Assembly (NCBI GenBank): GCA_002163005.1
Contig: MAAF01000070.1
Coordinates: forward strand, 1 to 64,000
DNA length: 64,000 nucleotides
Source of the DNA: Colwellia psychrerythraea
GTDB lineage: Bacteria; Pseudomonadota; Gammaproteobacteria; Enterobacterales; Alteromonadaceae
Direction: 5' to 3'
The notes beneath the pieces are model-generated. The model saw nothing but the letters and a program-made list of their open reading frames with translations, searched no databases and was not told the DNA's origin. Numbering within the stretch: the stretch's first letter is position 1; every line of letters begins with the position of its first letter. The translations under genes were made by a program, and so were the position numbers. This document shows positions 9,258 through 19,017 of the stretch, piece after piece.

Positions 9258-11177
9258 ATGCCGCACAAGACTACTGATAATGTAGAAAATAACCAAACCA
9301 TTAAAGCCTCAACTTTCGATAGTGAGGCTTTTTTGCGTGTAGTTACCGAACAGGCCGGTGTTTATCGAATGTATGACAGTAAGCAAGTAGTCATATATGT
9401 GGGTAAAGCCAAGCAGTTAAAAAAACGTCTTGCGAGTTATTTTCGCAAAGATGTCGGCTCCGTTAAAACACAAGTCTTAGTGAAACAAATTGCCGCCATT
9501 GAAGTTACCGTTACCCATACGGAAGGTGAGGCGCTGATCCTTGAAAATAACTACATCAAAAAGTATCAACCAAAATACAATATTTTATTACGTGATGATA
9601 AGTCATATCCTTATTTACTCATTACCGCCCATAAGCATCCCAAGTTAGGTTTGCACCGTGGTGGTAAAAAAGTAAAAGGTGAGTATTTTGGCCCATTTCC
9701 TACGGTTGGTGCCGTTTGGGAAAGTTTGCGTTTAATGCAAAAAATATTTCCTATTCGACAATGTGAAGATAGCTACTATCGTGCACGGTCAAGACCCTGT
9801 TTACAACATCAACTAGGTCGTTGCTCAGCGCCTTGTGTTGATAAAATCTCTGTTGATGATTATAAAGAGCAAGTCAATTTGGCTAAGTTATTTTTGCAAG
9901 GAAAAAGCTCGGCGGTAATAGAGCAGTTGGTTGCAAGAATGGAATTAGCGAGCAATGAACTACATTTTGAACTTGCGGCAAAATTTCGCGATCAAATAGT
10001 AACATTACGTAAAGTCCAGCAGCAGCAACATGTAAGTGGTCATGTGGCGGAGCTTGATGTGGTGGGATTATATCGCGACAAAACTCAAGTATGTATTCAT
10101 CTGCTCTTTATTAGGCAGCATAAAATTTTAGGCAGTAAGAGTTACTTCCCCACGGTGCCAAGTGAAAGTAGCGACAGCGAAATATTACAAGCTTTTATTG
10201 CTCAGCACTACTTAAGCAATGAAACGTTAAGTCATGGCAAAGTACAGAGTAGTATTCCAAAAGAGATTGTCATTAAAGAGTCAATTGAACAAGTAGCAGA
10301 GTTAGCTACACTATTGAGTGAACAAGCAGAGTATGACGTTAAGATATCCACTAATACACGTAGTGAGCGAGCCCAGTATTTAAAGCTCGCCGGTACTAAC
10401 GCGCATACTGCTCTAGTTACTCGAAATAGTCACAAAGAATCAATGCAAGCCCGCTTTGTTGCATTAAATGAGGTCTTTGAGCTGGAAAATGGCATACACC
10501 GTATTGAGTGTTTTGATATAAGCCATACCATGGGGCAACAAACAATAGCCTCTAATGTTGTGTTTAATCAACAAGGGCCACTTAAAACAGATTATCGCCG
10601 CTATAATGTCTTCGGCATTACGCCTGGTGATGATTATGCCGCCATGGCATTTGCTTTAAATAAACGTTATGGGAAATTAAAAGCTAACCCAACTAAGCCT
10701 GAAGAGCACAGTGCACTAGAAAAGTTACCTGATATTGTTTTTATAGATGGCGGTAAAGGACAGCTTGCTAAAGCCGAAGAATTTTTTAGTCAGCTTGCCC
10801 TAACAAGAACACCATTGTTAGTGGGTGTTGCTAAAGGTGAGTCACGTAAACCAGGCTTAGAAACGTTAATATTAGCGGGTAGCCATCAGTTAATCTCCTT
10901 GCCAGCCACCTCGCCAGCCTTACATTTAGTACAGCATATTCGTGATGAATCGCACCGTTTTGCCATTGCAGGGCACAGAGCAAAAAGACAAAAGGTCAGT
11001 AAAAAGTCTCGCTTAGAATCAATTGAAGGAATAGGTGCAAAAAAACGTCAAAGCTTATTAACGTTTTTAGGTGGTTTACAAGAAGTCATGCAGGCCGATA
11101 TTACCACCTTAGCCAAAGTACCTGGCATAAGTCATGCTCTAGCAGAAAAAATCCATAATGCTTTACATGAGAAATAA
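9258..11177 (+). CDS. uvrC: excinuclease ABC subunit C
   Basis: UvrC makes both incisions around a lesion held by UvrB in nucleotide excision repair. It is 639 residues long against about 610 in E. coli; the extra residues form a polar N-terminal leader of about 25. The order is: GIY-YIG nuclease domain (GVYRMYDSKQVVIYVGKA), a cysteine cluster (CLQHQLGRCSAPC), the UVR motif, the RNase H-like 3' nuclease region (ECFDISHTMG, VFIDGGKGQ) and tandem helix-hairpin-helix motifs at the C-terminus (IEGIGAKKRQSLL, VPGISHALAEKI). It probably shares a transcript with uvrY. A dispersed repeat starts right at its stop codon. Confidence 0.96.
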   Translation: MPHKTTDNVENNQTIKASTFDSEAFLRVVTEQAGVYRMYDSKQVVIYVGKAKQLKKRLASYFRKDVGSVKTQVLVKQIAAIEVTVTHTEGEALILENNYIKKYQPKYNILLRDDKSYPYLLITAHKHPKLGLHRGGKKVKGEYFGPFPTVGAVWESLRLMQKIFPIRQCEDSYYRARSRPCLQHQLGRCSAPCVDKISVDDYKEQVNLAKLFLQGKSSAVIEQLVARMELASNELHFELAAKFRDQIVTLRKVQQQQHVSGHVAELDVVGLYRDKTQVCIHLLFIRQHKILGSKSYFPTVPSESSDSEILQAFIAQHYLSNETLSHGKVQSSIPKEIVIKESIEQVAELATLLSEQAEYDVKISTNTRSERAQYLKLAGTNAHTALVTRNSHKESMQARFVALNEVFELENGIHRIECFDISHTMGQQTIASNVVFNQQGPLKTDYRRYNVFGITPGDDYAAMAFALNKRYGKLKANPTKPEEHSALEKLPDIVFIDGGKGQLAKAEEFFSQLALTRTPLLVGVAKGESRKPGLETLILAGSHQLISLPATSPALHLVQHIRDESHRFAIAGHRAKRQKVSKKSRLESIEGIGAKKRQSLLTFLGGLQEVMQADITTLAKVPGISHALAEKIHNALHEK

Positions 11178-11485
11178 TATCAAATAAAAGAATGGATTAG
11201 CCAATTCAGAGCTGTGTCAGGGGAGTTAGAATAAGCAAAATTTGTGCGTATATAGTCATTCTATATCAAACAAATTTGTGAGGTTATCACTTTCCTGACA
11301 AGCTCCCAAGGGCGAGTTTAAAGGTATATATGCTGCGTTATTGATTTTGACAATGACGCTACATGGATGTAGCTTATTAGATAATGCAGGAGCAATTATC
11401 CTGAATAACCATTCTCTTCAATCAATGCCTTGCCTCTAAACCTTTTAATTCTCGCTGAATGAGAAATTCATTACTTCAATTGGTA
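11177..11485. repeat. dispersed intergenic repeat, copy B
   Basis: This 309-bp stretch fills most of the uvrC-pgsA gap and matches the element at 57101-57366. Shared blocks include GGGCGAGTTT(T)AAAGG, TGCGTTATTGATTTTG and CAATCAATGCCTTGCCT. The right end TTGGTAT and a degenerate left end ATATCAAAT mark the termini. About 50 extra bases in the middle are absent from the other copy. It has no coding capacity. From 11486 to 11636 I see only AT-rich sequence, presumably the pgsA promoter. Confidence 0.75.
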
Positions 11486-11636
11486 TAAGCGACGATTACT
11501 GCGCTTTTTATCACCCAGCTAAAAATTAAATAAGGCTTTGCTATTCAAAGCTTTTACTCAAACTTGTCTTATTCTGCCGTAGCACTGCTATAACAACTTG
11601 TGTAAACTAAAGAAAAATACTTGCAGTGAAAAGTAA

Positions 11637-12218
11637 ATGTGGACAATACCTAACCAAATAACCTTATTTAGGATCATCTTGATCCCTGTTTTTTTAATAA
11701 TTTTCTATTTACCCCTTTCGTGGAGTAACTTTGGTGCGTTTGCCGTTTTCTGGTTGGCGGCAGTTAGTGACATATTAGATGGCTACCTAGCTAGAAAGCT
11801 TAATCAATCATCTGCTTTTGGCGCCTTTATAGACCCTGTAGCCGATAAATTGATGGTTGTTGTTGCTTTGGTAATGATTGCACAAGACTATAGTTCATGG
11901 TTGGTCTCTATTGCCGCAATTATCATGATAGCGCGAGAAGTGTTTATCAGCGCGTTACGTGAATTTATGTCTTCTATAGGAAAGCGTGACATTATTGCTG
12001 TCTCTAATATGGGAAAATATAAAACTGCAGCGCAAATGCTCGGTATTATGGGACTCATTTGGCAACCCAGTTATGATATTCCATTGATTTGGTTTTATTT
12101 GCCACATGAAGTCATTAATTACCTTTCTTATGGTTTTTATTCTATTGCGACTGTTTTAACCGTTACTACTTGGGTTAGTTATTTCAAAGCAGCGTGGCCA
12201 GAGTTAAAAGGACAATAA
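11637..12218 (+). CDS. pgsA: phosphatidylglycerophosphate synthase PgsA
   Basis: An integral membrane enzyme that condenses CDP-diacylglycerol with glycerol-3-phosphate, the committed step to phosphatidylglycerol and cardiolipin. It is 193 residues long with about five hydrophobic segments. The CDP-alcohol phosphotransferase motif D-x2-DG-x2-AR-x8-G-x3-D-x3-D is complete (SDILDGYLARKL ... GAFIDPVAD). The N-terminus NQITLFRIILIPVF aligns with E. coli PgsA, supporting the ATG at 11637. The order uvrY-uvrC-pgsA-tRNA is the same as in E. coli. Confidence 0.95.
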   Translation: MWTIPNQITLFRIILIPVFLIIFYLPLSWSNFGAFAVFWLAAVSDILDGYLARKLNQSSAFGAFIDPVADKLMVVVALVMIAQDYSSWLVSIAAIIMIAREVFISALREFMSSIGKRDIIAVSNMGKYKTAAQMLGIMGLIWQPSYDIPLIWFYLPHEVINYLSYGFYSIATVLTVTTWVSYFKAAWPELKGQ

Positions 12219-12468
12219 GCCTTTTTAAAGTGATTTGATTGAAATTGACTCACTCAAATGGTCTTTTAGTTAAAAATACAACAAACGACTCGCTTTTTAA
12301 GCAGTTAGAATAAAAAGTTAATTTAATAGTTGACTGGAAAATATTAAGATGTAGAATGCGTTTTCGTTGACAGGGAGTCAGCAAGTAAAGCGAAATTAGC
12401 TAAGTTGATGTTACATCCTCTTACTATTTGCTCTACTGAAACTTTGTAATTGTTAAACTTTAAATTAA

Positions 12469-12544
12469 GCGGCTGTAGCTCAGCTGGTAGAGCATCACGT
12501 TGCCAACGTGAATGTCACGAGTTCGAGTCTCGTTAGCCGCTCCA
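12469..12544 (+). tRNA. tRNA-Gly (GCC), copy 1
   Basis: A 76-base cloverleaf starting GCGGCTGTAGCTC and ending with an encoded CCA. The anticodon loop reads TTGCCAA. It corresponds by position to E. coli glyW downstream of pgsA. Confidence 0.97.
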
Positions 12545-12605
12545 ATTTAAGTTAAAAAGCAAAGTTTATTGATAGTGATATCACTGAATACATCGTTGAC
12601 AAAAT

Positions 12606-12679
12606 GGCGGGTTGGCAGAGTGGTTATGCAGCGGATTGCAAATCCGTGTACACCAGTTCGATTCTGGTATCCGCCTCCA
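12606..12679 (+). tRNA. tRNA-Cys (GCA)
   Basis: A 74-base tRNA starting GGCGGGTTGGCAGAG with anticodon GCA in ATTGCAAAT and an encoded CCA. Position matches E. coli cysT. Confidence 0.97.
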
Positions 12680-12683
12680 TTTT

Positions 12684-12768
12684 GCCCGGGTGGTGGAATT
12701 GGTAGACACAAGGGATTTAAAATCCCTCGCCGAAAAGCGTGCCGGTTCAAGTCCGGCTCCGGGTACCA
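12684..12768 (+). tRNA. tRNA-Leu (UAA), copy 1
   Basis: An 85-base class II tRNA starting GCCCGGGTGGTGG, with anticodon TAA, a long variable arm (TCGCCGAAAAGCGT) and an encoded CCA. It lies 4 bp after tRNA-Cys, as leuZ does in E. coli. Confidence 0.97.
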
Positions 12769-12811
12769 TATCCTCAACGATTTGGGAAGTAAAAAGTAAA
12801 GCTCTCATGAA

Positions 12812-12887
12812 GCGGCTGTAGCTCAGCTGGTAGAGCATCACGTTGCCAACGTGAATGTCACGAGTTCGAGTCTCGTTAGCCGCTCCA
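12812..12887 (+). tRNA. tRNA-Gly (GCC), copy 2
   Basis: Identical over all 76 bases to the first tRNA-Gly. Its leader AAAGTAAAGCTCTCATGAA recurs before copies 3 and 4, which marks a duplicated block. Confidence 0.97.
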
Positions 12888-12950
12888 ATTTTAGTTGTAA
12901 TGCTAAAAGAAGTTTTACCTGTAAAAGTAGTAAGTGAAGATTAATATTCT

Positions 12951-13037
12951 ACGAAGCAGCTGGTAGACATCACCTTGCCAAAAGCGAAGTGAGTCTCACG
13001 ACTTATGTTGATGAGAGTAGTCTCGTTAGCCGCACCA
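12951..13037 (+). pseudogene. decayed tRNA-Gly copy
   Basis: Fragments of tRNA-Gly occur in order: AGCTGGTAGA, CATCACCTTGCCA, a TCACGA piece, then TAGTCTCGTTAGCCGC with ACCA. The acceptor 5' strand is lost, the anticodon stem no longer pairs, and extra bases are inserted after the anticodon and in the T arm. It lies between two intact tRNA-Gly genes and is not expected to be functional. Confidence 0.85.
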
Positions 13038-13068
13038 AGAATATTTGTAAAAGTAAAGCTCTAATGAA

Positions 13069-13144
13069 GCGGCTGTAGCTCAGCTGGTAGAGCATCACGT
13101 TGCCAACGTGAATGTCACGAGTTCGAGTCTCGTTAGCCGCTCCA
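13069..13144 (+). tRNA. tRNA-Gly (GCC), copy 3
   Basis: Identical to the other intact tRNA-Gly copies, with an encoded CCA. Its leader carries CTAATGAA in place of CTCATGAA. Confidence 0.97.
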
Positions 13145-13219
13145 AATTTTAAGCTAAGTACACGTAGGTTTCCAATATCCTACGCTAAAAAAATTACCCT
13201 TTATCTTTTAGATAATTAT

Positions 13220-13304
13220 GCCCGGGTGGTGGAATTGGTAGACACAAGGGATTTAAAATCCCTCGCCGAAAAGCGTGCCGGTTCAAGTCCGGCTCCGGGT
13301 ACCA
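13220..13304 (+). tRNA. tRNA-Leu (UAA), copy 2
   Basis: Identical over 85 bases to the first tRNA-Leu. The preceding CCCTTTATCTTTTAGATAA is similar to the leader of copy 3. Confidence 0.97.
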
Positions 13305-13345
13305 TTTATTTAGAAATGAAGTAGTAAAAGTAAAGCTCTCATGAA

Positions 13346-13421
13346 GCGGCTGTAGCTCAGCTGGTAGAGCATCACGTTGCCAACGTGAATGTCACGAGTT
13401 CGAGTCTCGTTAGCCGCTCCA
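13346..13421 (+). tRNA. tRNA-Gly (GCC), copy 4
   Basis: Identical to the other intact tRNA-Gly copies, with the same duplicated leader as copy 2. Confidence 0.97.
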
Positions 13422-13554
13422 AATTTTTATAAGTTTATGGCAAGTAGTCAGTCATTATTATTAATAACAATGATAAATAAGTTTATGAAGAGTAGGTACC
13501 AACCTACTATAAAAATACTCCCTTATCTTTTGGTCTAAGCCGCAAAGATATAAT

Positions 13555-13639
13555 GCCCGGGTGGTGGAATTGGTAGACACAAGGGATTTAAAATCCCTCG
13601 CCGAAAAGCGTGCCGGTTCAAGTCCGGCTCCGGGTACCA
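13555..13639 (+). tRNA. tRNA-Leu (UAA), copy 3
   Basis: Identical to the other two tRNA-Leu genes; it is the last tRNA of the cluster. The 130 bp before it hold no gene I can recognise. Confidence 0.97.
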
Positions 13640-13756
13640 TCTTATGACTATGATTTTCAATCAGTCATTATAAAAGTTTCATATTTCTACAAATATCTAC
13701 TTAATATATTTCATTACTTTCCTTGTTTAATACCCTTCTGCTATAACACGTTAAAA

Positions 13757-13812
13757 ATCATCAATCATCAATCATCAATCATCAATCATCAATCATCAAT
13801 CATCAATCATCA
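13757..13812. repeat. tandem heptamer, 8 perfect copies of ATCATCA
   Basis: Eight uninterrupted copies of a 7-bp unit (56 bp) lie in the gap after the tRNA cluster. A run of this kind is prone to slippage. It is not in a gene and shows no spacer structure. Confidence 0.95.
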
Positions 13813-13950
13813 ACACATAAAAAACTCTTAACTTTTATGCCCAAATAAAGTTATATCGTTTTTTCGGTATGAAAATTTCACAATTCTGATCAAAAACGTC
13901 ATTGAAGCACTTATAGTCACACACAAAGGTATCGAAAATTTTCTGTCTCG

Positions 13951-14099
13951 CTGGTTCATTAATCCGATTGGTATAATACCCAAATGCTTAACTCATAAAA
14001 CAGTAGCTGTCTAAATTTTGGCAATAAAAAAAGCTGAACGGATCAGCTTTTCATTGGGTGTTATGTAACGTCTAAACGTTATTAATCTGATTGGTATAA
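13951..14099. repeat. two solo ends of the dispersed repeat family
   Basis: ATTAATCCGATTGGTATAA (13958-13976) and ATTAATCTGATTGGTATAA (14081-14099) resemble the terminal repeat of the dispersed element at 57101-57366 but lack its body. Both face the same way. With the heptamer and the tor terminator, these are the only features seen between 13640 and 14107. Confidence 0.5.
14024..14051 (-). terminator. intrinsic terminator of the torECAD operon
   Basis: On the minus strand: AAAAGCTGA, loop TCCGT, TCAGCTT followed by a run of T. It is 57 bp after the torD stop codon. Confidence 0.85.
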
Positions 14100-14107
14100 C
14101 TTGTGAT

Positions 14108-14791
14108 TTAGCTATTTAGCTCTAACTTGGACCACGCTAGCGTTAACTCAGCAACTGCGGTGTAGAAATGACCAGCGTCATGCTTTGTTACTTGTTGAGT
14201 AAAGTGACTTAGCCAAGTCATTAAATATGTTTCGATGAAGCTAATCTGATCGTCTATACTCGCTGATAAGCAAAGGTGACCAAGGTACGCTAGCATTACC
14301 GCAATATGATCGGCGGGCTCGGGAAAGTCACTGTGTATTTGCATATTACTTGTTGTTAAAAACTCAGTCATAGACTGATGTAATTCACCAAAAACCTGTA
14401 CTTTATCAGCTTTTCTCTTATCCTTAGCCGCTTCACCATAGCTAAGGTCACTATTACTCAGGTCATTGGTAATATACTGTCCTGCATAAGGTGAAACACT
14501 CGTCTGGCCATCAACTAAAAATAAGCCACAAAAATCGGCAGCCAGCTCTAGTAGTGACTCTTTTGAGTTAAGCTGTGCTAACTCAGCTGAAATCACTTTA
14601 ATGCTAGGTGCTAATGTTGGCTCAAGCGCAAGAGCGCTTAAAAAGCTTTGTCCTTGTGCGGATGTTAATTGGCTAACTAAGTCTTGGTTTACTTCTTTAG
14701 CAAAGAGTGATGAAAGAAAGTTATAAACTACAGCTCTAGCCTGGTTTTCAGACATAAGCTCTGATGATACTTCCTTTGCTATTTTATTCAT
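14108..14791 (-). CDS. torD: TMAO reductase maturation chaperone TorD
   Basis: A cytoplasmic chaperone that binds the Tat signal and core of apo-TorA, helps molybdenum cofactor insertion and holds back export until folding is complete. It is 227 residues, all helical, of the TorD/DmsD family, with the family-typical AADFCGLFL segment and a conserved EPADH region near residue 157. The start codon overlaps the torA stop by 4 bases (ATGA), so translation is likely coupled. Assignment rests on the family pattern and operon position. Confidence 0.93.
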   Translation of the reverse strand: MNKIAKEVSSELMSENQARAVVYNFLSSLFAKEVNQDLVSQLTSAQGQSFLSALALEPTLAPSIKVISAELAQLNSKESLLELAADFCGLFLVDGQTSVSPYAGQYITNDLSNSDLSYGEAAKDKRKADKVQVFGELHQSMTEFLTTSNMQIHSDFPEPADHIAVMLAYLGHLCLSASIDDQISFIETYLMTWLSHFTQQVTKHDAGHFYTAVAELTLAWSKLELNS

Positions 14792-17280
14792 GCGCCAATC
14801 TCCAATGGTCCTGAAAATGAAGTTACTTGCGGTAGTTTACCGGTAAACTTCTCATAATCTACTAAACAAGTATAGGCAGAGCATGCTTGGGCTAATTTAG
14901 AGGAACCAATATCTTGGGTTAAGGTATTTGGATCGCCATAACTACAAAGCGCACCAATTTCAGCACCGCCCGTTACGCCACCATCATCTCCTACTGGCCC
15001 ATACCAAGCGCCTTCTTGAATACGAATAACGCCTTTAGGATAATTTTTACTGACTACCGCACCAGCAAGTAATTGACCGCGATCATTAAATACTCGAACT
15101 ACGTCACCATTTTTGATACCACGGTGTCTGGCATCTTCTGGGTTTAAGTACACTGGCTCTCTATCTTGTACTGAATAGCTTTGACGGTATTCTTTTGATT
15201 CACACATTTGTGAGTGCAAACGTTTGTCAGGATGGCAAGATTGCATCCAAATAGGATGCTTTTCAGAACCCGGACCACCATGGCTACGTTCTGATTTTTC
15301 CATCCACGTTGGGTGGCCTTTACAGTCGTCATATTGGTAGCGCTCTATTTTTCTACTGTGTATTTCAATCATACCTGATGGCGTCCCTAACGGGTTGATT
15401 TCAGGATCTTCTCTAAACGCAGCATGTCGAGTCCAAGGTTTACCTTCACCAAAATGTACGTAGCCATCTTGCCAAAATTGCTCAAATTCTGGCATAGCAA
15501 ATTTACCCTCATTGGCTTTTTTACAGTCATTATATAGTTTTGTTAGCCAATCAAACTCGTTCATATCACGGGTGTATTCCTTTTCTTTACCTAAGATGCG
15601 GGCAAAGCGAGTAAATATTTCGTAATCCGATAAGCTATCAAACAGTGGCTCGACCATCTTCTGCATCGCAAGCAAACCACGGTTGGCGTAACTGCCATAA
15701 ATATCGATATCGTTACGTTCCAGCGTAGTACAAGCGGGTAGTACTATATCTGAGAAGCGGCAGGTTGCTGTCCAGTTGATATCAATACTGACTACACACT
15801 CTAGTTTATGGAATGCTTTTTTCATGCGATTACGATCTTGATGATGGTTCCATGGATTATTACCTGAAAAAATCATCATTTTGATATCAGGGTAAGTAAC
15901 CTTAGCGCCATTAGCATCAATAACTTTACCCGGCGCTAATATGGCGTCAATCCAACGAGCTACCGGTATCGTGCTGCTTGCACCTTTAAAGTCGTTATTA
16001 TCGAATATAGGCTTTTGCCCTTCGTCTACATTACGCGGAAAAGCGCCGGGAGCCGCTGCACCAGAGGAGGGGACACCAATACTTGAATAATGATGTCCAT
16101 AACTAATACCACCACCAGGTAAGCCAATTTGACCTATCATTGTCGCTAATACAGCAGCCATCCAATAAGGTTGCTCACCATGTTGTTGACGTTGAATACA
16201 CCAACCCATCAATAACTGTGTACGACCAGCGACCATGGTTTTAGCGAGTTCTTTAATAACATCGGCAGGGACAGCAGTAATTTTTTCTGCCCACTCGACT
16301 GTTTTAGCAATGCCATCCTCTTCGCCGGTTAAATACGGTACAAAGCGATCAAAACCTAGGCTGTAGCCATCAATAAAGTCTTTATCATGTAAATTGTTGG
16401 TATAAAGTTCATAAGCAATAGCGAGCATTAAGGCAACATCAGTTTGTGGATTAACATAGATCTTTTCACAACCTAAGTAATCTTGTGTTTTTGATGCAAC
16501 GGGATCTATGCTAATTACCCGAATTTTGCCTTGTTTTACTTTTTCTTTTAGTTGAGCAAGGTATTCAAAACTTTCATGGGTTTCAGCATTCCAGCCTACC
16601 TGTAAATTTTTATAAGGGTCATTGGCCCATAAAACAATTGTTTTAGCATTCTCTAAAATGAGTGGCCACGATGTGCCTTGAGCATAAACTTCGGTTGAAC
16701 CTAATACATAAGGTAAAATTGTTTGACCTGCACCGGTGGAGTAATCACCAATCTTTTTGACAAAGTTACCGTGCATACCAACTGCACGTTGCATATGACT
16801 GGTACTGGAGTGTAATTGTCCAGTGGCACGCCAACCAGTTTGCCCTGCATGCAAACCTGAAGGACCATAGTTAGTTTGTACTTCATCTAACGATTGTTTA
16901 AACAAGGTTAATGCTTGATCCCAAGTCACTCGAACAAAGCGAAAATCACCCCGTTGGCTGGTATCACTTTTATGACCTTTAAGTAAAAAGTCCAAGCGCA
17001 CCATAGGATAGCGAATACGTGATGGGTTATACACTAATCCTTTAATACCGTTGATCATATCGGTTGGATACTTATCTAAATCAAAAGGTTTTACTTGATC
17101 GATAACACCGTTTTTACGTTTTATCTTAAAAGCACCAAAATGCGAGCCTGTTGTTAGCCAATCATCACGATTCTTCGCCCCCACTTTTGCTAATGCGCTT
17201 AGTGGTGTTAATACCGAGGCAGTACTTACTAAGGTAAAAGAGGTTGCTAAAATACCTTTTAAAAAATTTCTTCTTTTCAT
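14788..17280 (-). CDS. torA: trimethylamine-N-oxide reductase TorA, periplasmic
   Basis: The terminal reductase that converts TMAO to trimethylamine during anaerobic respiration. It is a DMSO-reductase-family bis-MGD molybdoenzyme of 830 residues (E. coli 848). The N-terminus has a twin-arginine signal (RRNFLKG) and a hydrophobic segment ending near ALAK. The molybdenum-ligand serine is expected at Ser181 in GDYSTGAGQ, as in TorA/DorA enzymes. It has no N-terminal iron-sulfur cysteine motif, as expected for TorA. GGAG lies 10 bp upstream of the ATG. It is the third gene of torE-torC-torA-torD, 15 bp after torC. Confidence 0.96.
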   Translation of the reverse strand: MKRRNFLKGILATSFTLVSTASVLTPLSALAKVGAKNRDDWLTTGSHFGAFKIKRKNGVIDQVKPFDLDKYPTDMINGIKGLVYNPSRIRYPMVRLDFLLKGHKSDTSQRGDFRFVRVTWDQALTLFKQSLDEVQTNYGPSGLHAGQTGWRATGQLHSSTSHMQRAVGMHGNFVKKIGDYSTGAGQTILPYVLGSTEVYAQGTSWPLILENAKTIVLWANDPYKNLQVGWNAETHESFEYLAQLKEKVKQGKIRVISIDPVASKTQDYLGCEKIYVNPQTDVALMLAIAYELYTNNLHDKDFIDGYSLGFDRFVPYLTGEEDGIAKTVEWAEKITAVPADVIKELAKTMVAGRTQLLMGWCIQRQQHGEQPYWMAAVLATMIGQIGLPGGGISYGHHYSSIGVPSSGAAAPGAFPRNVDEGQKPIFDNNDFKGASSTIPVARWIDAILAPGKVIDANGAKVTYPDIKMMIFSGNNPWNHHQDRNRMKKAFHKLECVVSIDINWTATCRFSDIVLPACTTLERNDIDIYGSYANRGLLAMQKMVEPLFDSLSDYEIFTRFARILGKEKEYTRDMNEFDWLTKLYNDCKKANEGKFAMPEFEQFWQDGYVHFGEGKPWTRHAAFREDPEINPLGTPSGMIEIHSRKIERYQYDDCKGHPTWMEKSERSHGGPGSEKHPIWMQSCHPDKRLHSQMCESKEYRQSYSVQDREPVYLNPEDARHRGIKNGDVVRVFNDRGQLLAGAVVSKNYPKGVIRIQEGAWYGPVGDDGGVTGGAEIGALCSYGDPNTLTQDIGSSKLAQACSAYTCLVDYEKFTGKLPQVTSFSGPLEIGA

Positions 17281-17295
17281 GAGAGTTAACTCCGA

Positions 17296-18474
17296 TTAAT
17301 GCTCTTTTTTGACAAAAGTAGATGAATGTTGTTGTAAGTACTTTTGTACTAATGCTTGCGTATCTTGATCCATATTGACAAAAGCTATCATGCCTTGGAA
17401 CATTCCTGGCCAAGTGTTGGCATCAAAATGCGCTTCATCTGGTTGGGTGTGACAGACACTACAACTTGTTCTAAAGGTATCTCTAGCGTAATCCCAAAGT
17501 GGCTGTTGCTCGGTAATAAGGTACTCAGCATCTGTCCATAGCTCTGTTTCAACGCGTTGCCATTTAAGGCCGGTCATATCGTCTTCTTTTTCTTCAAACC
17601 CCTTGATGACACCCTCAGTTTTTACTGCTTCTTTTGATAACTGTGCCGTTAACATGTTAATACCAAAATCGAAGTAAATAACACGACCTGCACCAATTTT
17701 TTTACGCCAGCCTTTAATAGCGACTTTTACTCGACTGCCTTTGCTCTCGAGTACATTCACTTTAGTCGCTACATTTAAGGTACCTGCTTCTACATCACCT
17801 TTTGCACTAAAGAATAAGGGTTTAGTGAGGGCGGTAAAGTAAGTTTGACCATCGTTAAATTTACTTGGCCCGGTACCTACCTCTGCAATTAGCTCCGGCG
17901 CTCTTGCTGTGCCCATGTCAGGTAATGTATGAGCTATACCTTTGTGGCAATCTACACAACTTTGATCTTTTTCAGCGGCACGTTTCATTTGTTTTTGCGC
18001 CAGTTTTGACATGTCTTCCCATTTCATCGAATCATAATTGTGACAATTCTTACACGCTAATGAATCATCTCTATCAAAGCGACCCCATTCTCTTGTTGCC
18101 ATCTCTAGACGTTTACTTTCAAATTTTTCACTGGTGTTAACGGTTTGAAAGAACCAACCCCATACATCACTTGACGCTTCCATTTTTCTTGCTATTTTAC
18201 GGCCCCAGCTATGCGGTACATGGCAATCTGGGCAGGTAGCACGGACACCAGAGTGATTAGACCAATGCACGGTTTTTTGTAATTCTTGATAAGGCTTACT
18301 TTCCATACTGTGACAGCTGATACAAAACTCTTCAGTATTAGTCGCTTGTAGCGCTGTATTAAAGCCACCCCAAAAAATAATGCCCATGACAAAAGCGGTT
18401 AGACTTATTGAGCCTAATGTTAAGTATTTGGCAGGTTTATTAAGTGTTTGCCAAAGGTTTATTAACCATTTCAT
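17296..18474 (-). CDS. torC: pentaheme c-type cytochrome TorC
   Basis: A membrane-anchored cytochrome that takes electrons from menaquinol and passes them to TorA. It is 392 residues long. One N-terminal membrane anchor (about residues 18-38) is followed by a NapC/NirT-type tetraheme domain with CISCH, CPDCH, CKNCH and CVDCH. A C-terminal domain carries a fifth site, CSVCH. The TorC family is defined by this extra monoheme domain. AAGGAG precedes the ATG. It is second in the operon after torE. Confidence 0.96.
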   Translation of the reverse strand: MKWLINLWQTLNKPAKYLTLGSISLTAFVMGIIFWGGFNTALQATNTEEFCISCHSMESKPYQELQKTVHWSNHSGVRATCPDCHVPHSWGRKIARKMEASSDVWGWFFQTVNTSEKFESKRLEMATREWGRFDRDDSLACKNCHNYDSMKWEDMSKLAQKQMKRAAEKDQSCVDCHKGIAHTLPDMGTARAPELIAEVGTGPSKFNDGQTYFTALTKPLFFSAKGDVEAGTLNVATKVNVLESKGSRVKVAIKGWRKKIGAGRVIYFDFGINMLTAQLSKEAVKTEGVIKGFEEKEDDMTGLKWQRVETELWTDAEYLITEQQPLWDYARDTFRTSCSVCHTQPDEAHFDANTWPGMFQGMIAFVNMDQDTQALVQKYLQQHSSTFVKKEH

Positions 18475-18516
18475 TTGTTACTCCTTGCTGTTCTTTATGT
18501 TATTTTTATTGTTATG

Positions 18517-18690
18517 CTAATGAGGGGATGCGCCGCCAAAAACTTGCATTAACCAAATGATTAAGCCATAGCCGCCGATAGCAAATACGCTTAATATTGG
18601 AAATAACACGACAATAATAAAACCTAATGCTTTTAGTTCTTTACGCTTAGTTTTTTCATTGTTTTCTTTGTCTGTTTGTTTCGCAGTCAT
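18517..18690 (-). CDS. torE: small membrane protein TorE (NapE/TorE family)
   Basis: A 57-residue protein starting MTAKQTDKENNEKTKRKELK. A single hydrophobic stretch (ALGFIIVVLFPILSVFAIGG) leads to a second short one (YGLIIWLMQVF) and the protein ends GGASPH. Size, charge pattern and position upstream of torC match TorE of Shewanella torECAD. Its role in TMAO respiration is not settled. GAGGAG lies 7 bp upstream of the ATG. It is the first gene of the operon, 42 bp before torC. Confidence 0.88.
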   Translation of the reverse strand: MTAKQTDKENNEKTKRKELKALGFIIVVLFPILSVFAIGGYGLIIWLMQVFGGASPH

Positions 18691-18841
18691 TTCTTAACTC
18701 CTCATTTTTTAACTTATTTCGCTAATAGCTTAGTTGAAATCTTCATGGGCAGATTACCTTCCGTAAAGCTTTCTTGATGAGGTTATTATAAAAAAACAAT
18801 GTGAATAACGATGTGGACTTAAATGACAGCTTGGGTAATTT

Positions 18842-18857
18842 TGTGAAAAGATATGAA
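18842..18857 (-). promoter_or_regulatory. TorR operator upstream of torECAD
   Basis: On the minus strand this reads TTCATA-TCTT-TTCACA, one base from the TorR operator described for Shewanella (TTCATA-N4-TTCATA). The longer 18851-18860 is the exact complement of the E. coli tor box CTGTTCATAT. It lies 152 bp upstream of the torE ATG. The rest of the gap 18691-19017 holds only AT-rich sequence with no other site I can name. Confidence 0.75.
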
Positions 18858-19017
18858 CAGCGAAGAGTTAATAAAGCTATTGATAATTTTTTGTAGGGGA
18901 GGGGAAATAAAATAATTAGACTTAAAATATTTTAACGTCTGATAATGAATAATAGCCAAAGTATTAGTCTTGACTATTATTTAATTACATCGTTTGTGCG
19001 TTAAGGAAAATCAATCG

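Noticed and set aside
13757-13812. A possible CRISPR array.
   Set aside because: The units are 7 bp and head to tail without spacers, and no cas genes are nearby.
12547-13831. Several open frames of 60-90 codons on both strands across the tRNA cluster.
   Set aside because: They run through tRNA genes and repeat because the tRNAs repeat. None has a ribosome site or a protein-like sequence.
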